Source: Ascidia mentula
Taxonomy: Eukaryota > Chordata > Ascidiacea > Phlebobranchia > Ascidiidae
Assembly (NCBI GenBank): GCA_947561715.1
Contig: OX387203.1
Location: 11,966,001-12,030,000 of the forward strand
Length of the DNA stretch: 64,000 nt
Reading direction: 5' to 3'
The position numbers and the translations under genes are program-made. The notes beneath the pieces are model-generated. The model saw only the letters and a program-made list of their open reading frames with translations, did not search any database and was not told where the DNA came from. Positions 46,851 to 64,000 of this stretch are shown piece after piece (the stretch's first letter is position 1; each line of letters starts with the position of its first letter).

Positions 46851-47890
46851 CCAGGTAATATGCCTGTCAGCATCAATAACAAACTTGTAGCCTATGTTAA
46901 GTGTTATCGTGAATATCAAGTAGGAATTGTGAGTGCTGCAGTTTTACATGTAAAACTGCCTACACAGTCGAAACTCCACTGAACACGGATAGATCACTAA
47001 TCGCAAGATGGGTGTTCTGAAAACGTTTGCGACCCCCTTGCTAACCTTCCATATGCCCCCCAGTTTACGAATCCCTGATATAGGGTATCTTCATTGCCGC
47101 ATTTACATAACGCGAAAAACATTTAATTTCTCAAGCCATGCAATAGTAGAGATTTCGACGCATACTTTTTAGCTTTGGCTTTCCGACGGTTCCTTTGATT
47201 ATTTTGAGACTGAAAACAATTATGCCCTGAAAAACGGACATCTAGTTCCCATATTGAAGATACGTCGTATAGTTCAGTGGTTCCCAAACTGAAGGACATG
47301 GCCAGGCAGTGGGCCCCCACTGAATTTTCAGTGGGCCACATCAGAGATAATGGAATAGATTGAAATATTTCATAAATTAATTTCTGTGTTTTTGTAAAAC
47401 ATTTTCACAGTTTCTTTGCTCAGTCCTTGGCACATTTCGCCGATTGGATAATTTGCTTGATAAAAATGGACCCCACGCTTGTAAAGGACCTTGTATAGTT
47501 TACCAGACAGACAAAAGAAGTCATCCTATTTTGTACGAGAATTACTAAAAACGACATATGGACCACAGGGCAAATGAAACAAATTCCCTTTGATCCAAAA
47601 GACTTTAAACAAAAACGTATTTTTATCCATATTTTATTGTTTTTTCTTTGTGCCGAAGTTTCGTCTGTTGGAATTGCTTATCTCGAGTTTTATCGACATT
47701 CTAGTAGGTGCATCGAAACATTTTGAATATGGGGTCTCGAATCAAGATCAAATTAACCCTTAAACCCTTTTTGCGCTATTCTGCTAGGTGGCGTAAGGCA
47801 ACATAATTTCATTCTCTAGATCGACGGTTCTCAATCTTTTCCGCTTGGGGCGCACTTGAAAAGATTTCATGGCACAAACCGATTACAAAG

Positions 47891-48019
47891 GGGCGGGTGA
47901 TTGGCAGCATTGGTCAAGCGCCCGACCCATACACCAAGGAAAAAAAACCTCATCGGGATTCGTGTCCAGGATGTCCTGGGTTCAAATCCCGGTGTGGTTA
48001 AAAAAAAAAAAAAAAAAAT
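47891..48019 (+). repeat. tRNA-derived SINE with poly(A) tail
   Basis: An A-box-like stretch (TGGCAGCATTGGTCAAG) and a clear B-box (GGTTCAAATCCCGG) lie about 80 bp apart, followed directly by GTGTGGTT and about 20 A residues. The body lacks a tRNA fold with matched acceptor arms. The order head, B-box, poly(A) marks a retroposed tRNA-related element rather than a working tRNA gene. Confidence 0.65.
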
Positions 48020-49954
48020 TACAAAACTACCAGAACGATTTTTCCTGTTTTTACAAAATCTGACTTAACTACAGTTTAGCTTCATGTTTCCCCAAAAATT
48101 CTTTAATTGAATTGTTACGCGAAACTCAAAATGACATTCGAAACCGAAAATGACGCATCTTGTAGTCACGACGCACAGTTTGTAAACCATTGCTCTGCAT
48201 TACACAATATTCCACTCTGGACAAAATTCCAGGCCACATAATAAAGCAACAGCACGGCACGGCGTGTGCAACTGTGATATTTTTAGGGAGCTGGTAAATT
48301 ACCACAACACAAAAGTGCACAATCATGTGTGATTTTCTTCGGCTTGCCACTCCTACACGCATACAGGACAACCAGTTCTGGGCTATTTATTGTACAATAG
48401 CTGTTCAAATGAGCTCTATAAATCTGTATATTGCTATACCTACTCCATGTATTGCCAAGTTTGGCAAACAAGAAAAATGTGATTCGAAAACTAAAGTTAT
48501 ATTTTTGTTTAATTTCCGTATGAAGCCTTTGTGAAACCTTTTCAGTTAAAACAAGAAAACAAGCAATCACTTCGTTCCTTTATTAGTTAATAATATACCT
48601 CACCACAAACCTTCTTTGTCGCAACAACATACTTGTGTATAATCAACAGCATAAAGAAGAAGAAATATTACGACCGAAAAGACATATCTTAATGGTTAGT
48701 AAGCGGGGTAAGTTAACTGTTGAAACAATAACACACTGTTCAATGTATTCGGAAACATTTTACAAGTATGTACTACTTTAAAGCACCGCACTGATCTTGT
48801 TTGGCCGCGAAACACTTTCACATATTTAAAGATCATCACTTTTGCACAGTTCACAAAACAAAATTCAATAATCCTTAAACACGTTCAACAAATTAAAATA
48901 GTACAAATACTGCGCTTTCTTGGGTCGATCAAGTACTATAAGAAAAATGCAACGTCGTTAATCAGTTTATGATTCCTTTTTTTAAAAAGCAGTATATTGC
49001 AAGAACAAAATATCAGAGGCAGGACCCAAAAGAACAGCTTTGTTGCAAACTGCATATCTTTTGTTGGAATCATTTTAATCGCAAATTAGTGGAAACAAAA
49101 GTACATGAAAATATTGTATGTGGGAAATTTTAGGAAAAGAAACAAAATATAAATGAAATTGGTCATAACGAAATGTTTTGAATATTTGTATGCAAAGCGT
49201 TACCTCGCAGAAATAGAAATTGCTTGAAATTGTTAAATTAAACGGAAAAGTACAAACAACTGAATATTATGTAGAATATTAATAAAACGCGAATGAATAA
49301 GAACAGTCCGAATATGTCATGCAGATAGTTCGTAGCAGCCTTACATGTGAAGCCAGCAGCCAAGCATATATGTGTGGGTGAATATCGAAAAGCGAGACGC
49401 AAATGTGGGCCCAAAAGCGTAAAACAGCATACTTGTGAAGACTGCAATGTATTGAAGCAATACGATTTTATGAAGAAGCTGGGTTCATGATGAAGCGCTT
49501 AATAACAGTGTAATATGGTCATGTTATGCGCGGATTCGGAAAAGGGGCGATAGAATACGACGGGCACTAATCAACATTAGTTAGGCACTTTAAACAAACG
49601 ATCATTTGCTCACAAAGAGTACGCAAGATAAAATACATGGTTGTTCTTCAAACGACGGCTTCAAAGTACGTACGCGTAAAAACATATTCGGAAAATGTGT
49701 ATCGTCGGAGAGCAACTTAACAGTGCGCGCTAAAAAACACACAGCGATAATGAATGCAACAGAACACATATTCCAACACATCATAGAGTAGGCAAACGAA
49801 AGAACAGCAGTCAGTATGAAATGGTTGCAAAAACGGCGCTTGTGTATTTACAACGTTCTCAGAAATACAGCAGCAATGGCGATCTGCAAAACAATTGGTC
49901 CTGCATCAAGCGTTTTGACCAAGCTTTGCGTTTGTTTGGATATGTCACGTTGAT

Positions 49955-60377
<10,423 letters not shown>

Positions 60378-63300
60378 CTATCGAAAAAAAAAACACGGAA
60401 AGTTGTAATAGATGAAAACAATCAGACTACACCAAGTTATAGAAAGAAGGCAGTATCGCCTCGTTACTGTTTTCCTCCCTCAAGTTATGCTCCGAAAACG
60501 CAAACGTGCACACTGGCTTGTGACAGCACTCGTGCCTAAACAATAGTAGAAACAGCTCAGTAATTTAACACCTGAACGCCTGACGTGAGCGGAGGGCCAC
60601 ATTTCCTGGAGCAACGCGTTTCCATTGAAATGCCTAACAGCCTTTTGACAATATTTAACGTGTTCGATTGCTTGCGTGTGCCATATATACAAGCTGCCTT
60701 CATTCGGGGTCGAATTTAAACACCCAACACGGCGTTGCAAGGTGCGGATGGTGCTATTAGGGGTTCTGCTCGAAAATTACGGTTTGCAAAACCGCATTGT
60801 GGACGAGTGGCGACAGAAGGAGATGTAAAATGCAATAATTGTGAAACTTGATACATTCGTAGGGTCGCGTGTTTCGAAGTTAAAACAACGTAATTTTACT
60901 TTATCCCCATTGAACAAATTTAACCATGAAAAGTGACAATATAACCTACAGAACCTTCGTCCAGTTTTATTGATTTGTGAAATTTGTTAAATTCATCCGC
61001 ATGCCTGTTTACTCACATATAGCATTTACGCAGCGTGTAAGGGCGCATACACACAATTCAACGTGCGATAAGCCAAATCCAATCACATCTCTTTGGAAAG
61101 TCCACTGTGCACATTTGGGGACGAAAAAAGACACGTTAGTCATTAGTTCAACTCATCGCATTTCAGGTCGCTATCGGAGCAAAATACGTGAGATCCATGG
61201 CGGGTTTGGATGATTATATTTAGTAACATTCCCTCGAATTCCGAGCATCAGCGCAAATTACTTCACCGCATCATTATTAGGCAACTGTTGTGCGCCAGTA
61301 GTCGTTGTCCCGACGCATTTTCACCGACGGACAAACTTCTTTACATATACATGTTGTAAATTGCTTGCACTAACGAGCTCCCATGCGTTCCAAATTACTT
61401 TCTCCAGACTGTGCAATTATAATCTGAGAAAATCTCTCATAAAACGCAACCAGGCCTGTCCTGGAAATAACGCATGCCGTCGGCTGGATTGTGATTGCTG
61501 CAGTATCCTGATTATCACAAGTAGGCGTTACCCCGCTGCACTGCATCAACGCCACGGTTGTAAAATAAATGCTCTTAGGGCGTTGCATAGATTTTCAGAA
61601 ACTGGCGAGTATCAGAAATCGGCCGGAGCCTGTCAGCAAGCGCACAATATATCAAACAATACCTTATCCCAAACGATTTCCGCTACGGCTCGAACACAAT
61701 AGTTACACTACAGCAGCTGAACAGAGCAATGATGGGCAGATCGGGCTGCACAATAAGCTCAACTTACTGAGGCTTAACGTTTGTGGCACCAGCTGCCACC
61801 TCAGTATTCCCTGCGCCGCTCATGCAACGGTGTATCACAAAACAAATTGCTGCTTGGGATCCGGGATGCCGCGTTTCCTGGCCTGTCGTCCCGTGGATCA
61901 CGTGATCCGTGTGTCGTGGAACATATGCGCACCTTTGTGGCGCGGGTTTTTTGGGTTGAAGCTGCAGCACGATGTGTTATACAGGTTATCCCTAGTATTT
62001 TACGAAAACGGTAAAATGCCCATCTGGAGCTTTGCTCTCATTGAAACAAACCTTGGTCAGAAAGTACTTCATTGACTAGAAGCTCGGCGAAACGAGGTAT
62101 TATACAGATAAGAAATGAAAAACGAATTCTCGGAAATTTTTTGGAAGCTTTCCATTAGGATTATGTACTTGCAACCTCCCACTCTTGTTGAAAACGTTAA
62201 ATAGGATGTGGATCTATTTAGATTTCAGTTAATTTTAAACGAAGCAAAGTAGCGACTGAAGGAGAAGTAAACTATTGGGTCAATAATGTATAGACGGGCA
62301 GATTTCTGATTACTGTGCGGCCGTGGTTCTGTTTTTGTCGACTTGCGAAACCCACATATAAACGACATTTTACACTGTAAAGATCACCGCTCATGCATCG
62401 AACCATGTTTATTCAAAAACAACTTTAACGTGAATAAAATCACGACTGGACTTCGTCCGGTGCGCATGCGCAATTAGATCGCATGCCAACATTTTGCGGG
62501 ACGCGGTGGTGTGAAATTAATCAAGCAAATGACACCTCGTTGCTGGTAGTGACAGGGGTAGGATGTTGGGTGGTGGGGATTTGCTGGTCGTGAAAAGCGA
62601 CCGATGTCGGAAGTCAAGTCACGATGCAGATATTTGCACAGGCACGATGCGAAACAAACGAGGAGTGTTGGCCACATTGAAAGTAAGTCCTGTGATCACG
62701 GCATAGGGAAACGACAAAGTCGGCTCTGCCGCGTGGGAGGAAATAAATTCAAAATCTGGAAAATTCGAAACGATTTTTCAAGCTGAATTTTTTCAAGAAC
62801 AAACGCATGACAAAGTGTTGGAAGCTACCTTTGGGACAAAAACAACATCTACAGGCCAAGAAATACCGATTGACGCAAGCGTCTGATTGCTTTGGACAAA
62901 CATCACCTTAATCTGTTACAAAAAAGCAAATTTTTCCTGTCCATGTCTTGGCTCACACAAGTAATTACTTTGACGCGTAATGAACCAAACAAGGGAAGCT
63001 GGAGGTTCGTTAGGACTGCCTAATCACAAGCTTCAACACCAAATATGAAGAGAATTGATGATTTCGCCAATCCAAAGCATGCACGAACTGCGAAGCCTCA
63101 AGTTTGGTTGTGTTGTGTTCGTAGTTTTACGTTTGGCGACTGGGAGTCGTTACAACTGAACCTACGTCATAGTATTTACGTCCAAACTACAAATGAAGCA
63201 TTGCAAATTTGTAACTTGAATATTGTTGAAAACATTCTGTTAAAAATTTATCAGCGTTCTATGAAAGGGACTTTTTTACTGAGCAAATCCTAAAGTACGT

Positions 63301-64000
63301 AAAAACACTCACACTACAGTACGTGTCATATATCACGTCACATACATACAGATATAGAAAGTGGTACAAAGCTCAAGTATGGAGTCGGTGTATATACAGT
63401 AGTAAACTTTTTCAATAATCAGATTGTTTTTTTTTAATGAAAAGATTACCTTACAGTGATGTAATTGAAACACACCTGAAAGGTGTTGCAAGTTATGAAT
63501 AGGTTTACATGACCGCACCCCAAAACAACTTTCCTGTCATAAAGAGATCAGAGCAGGATGTCAAAATCGTTCTGTTCGTCATAACACCAACCAATCGCGT
63601 GAACACAGAGTTCTTGACGTCATTTACGAACTCACGTAGGTCGGGGTCTTTACGTTAATGTCTGGCCTGCGTTGTATCCAGTTTCGCCGCAACACTTGCG
63701 TCCAGTATTTTTTCGCAACATGAATGCATGCCAAAGGGTCTTAATTTAGCTACGTTACAAGTAGTGACATCCCAAACAAAAGTGTCATGAACTTTTTAAG
63801 TAAGAGATCAAATAACACGTGGCGGCATCTCAGAAGTCTCGCAATTAATCACAACATGTGTAATTGTCTCAGAAGCTCAACAATTTTATCACTTTGACTT
63901 TTTAGTGTCTGCCTCGTATGTGGTAGCATTCAACAACAAAAGACCACTCGACATTTTCCATTAAACGTTGTTGTCATGGTTGCCACCTATCTTAAATGTT
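60378..64000. other. ZEB 5' region; no gene recognised
   Basis: I searched both strands for C2H2 finger motifs and for family landmarks and found none. Upstream ZEB exons, if any, are either short and unrecognisable here or lie beyond the right edge. Overlapping open frames at 61.36-62.08 kb (both strands) have no recognisable product. Confidence 0.4.

Larger units (their letters stand above)
45091..49954. other. Intergenic between the element and the ZEB gene; no firm gene
   Basis: AT-rich. It contains a candidate coding remnant (46253-46489), a long hairpin (46722-46850), a hAT-like end fragment near 47,276 (CAGTGGTTCCCAAACTGAAG) without a clear partner, and a SINE ending in poly(A) near 48.0 kb. 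The 48.1-49.9 kb part, just past the ZEB stop codon, should hold the ZEB 3' UTR. Nothing else is supportable. Confidence 0.45.

Noticed and set aside
47891-48000. Working tRNA gene with a long variable arm
   Set aside because: The arms do not pair convincingly and a run of about 20 A follows directly; it is better read as a SINE.
61361-62075. Overlapping 113- and 168-codon frames as a gene
   Set aside because: The peptides are Cys/His/Arg-mixed without domain order, frames are open on both strands, and no splice sites fit.

Overview
The window is animal nuclear DNA. It is AT-rich, its genes are split into many short exons with GT-AG introns, and it carries tRNA-derived SINEs and hAT-like MITEs. 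The families present (ZEB, chimaerin, SIN1, PDAP1, R3HDM, AGMO) point to a bilaterian. The compact layout best fits an ascidian tunicate such as Ciona, but that is inference. Exon limits below were read by hand from reading frame, splice-site consensus and phase agreement.

Layout. 1-14.3 kb: gene-poor. Two minus-strand exons (8129-8184 and 1821-1881) are the 5' part of a chimaerin (SH2/C1/RhoGAP) gene that runs off the left edge. 14.3-18.2 kb (+): complete ten-exon alkylglycerol monooxygenase gene (AGMO copy A), with one hAT-like MITE nested in another in its last intron. 19.3-29.4 kb (-): 25-exon R3H-SUZ gene of the R3HDM1/R3HDM2/ARPP21 group. 29.8-30.1 kb (-): candidate exon of a small membrane protein. 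32.4-36.7 kb (-): second AGMO gene (copy B), tail-to-tail with copy A around the R3H gene, with identical exon structure. 37.0-38.5 kb (-): intronless SIN1 (MAPKAP1) lacking the C-terminal PH domain. 39.0-39.5 kb (-): PDAP1. 41.6-45.1 kb: a decayed element with long inverted ends, a 209-bp tandem array, and a Ulp1-like cysteine peptidase next to a USP-type deubiquitinase domain. 45.1-50 kb: no firm gene, but a long hairpin and a SINE. 50.0-60.4 kb (-): ZEB-family zinc-finger repressor with its C-terminal finger cluster and CtBP motif. 60.4-64 kb: no gene recognised.

The genes do not form one pathway. PDAP1, MAPKAP1 and AGMO-B sit head-to-tail on one strand with gaps of about 0.5 and 0.26 kb, which recalls the closely packed, trans-spliced gene groups of ascidians. 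The observations most worth following are the two-peptidase mobile element, the patchy near-identity of the two AGMO genes (a gene-conversion signature), the PH-less SIN1, and the ZEB gene whose N-terminal finger cluster is not visible.
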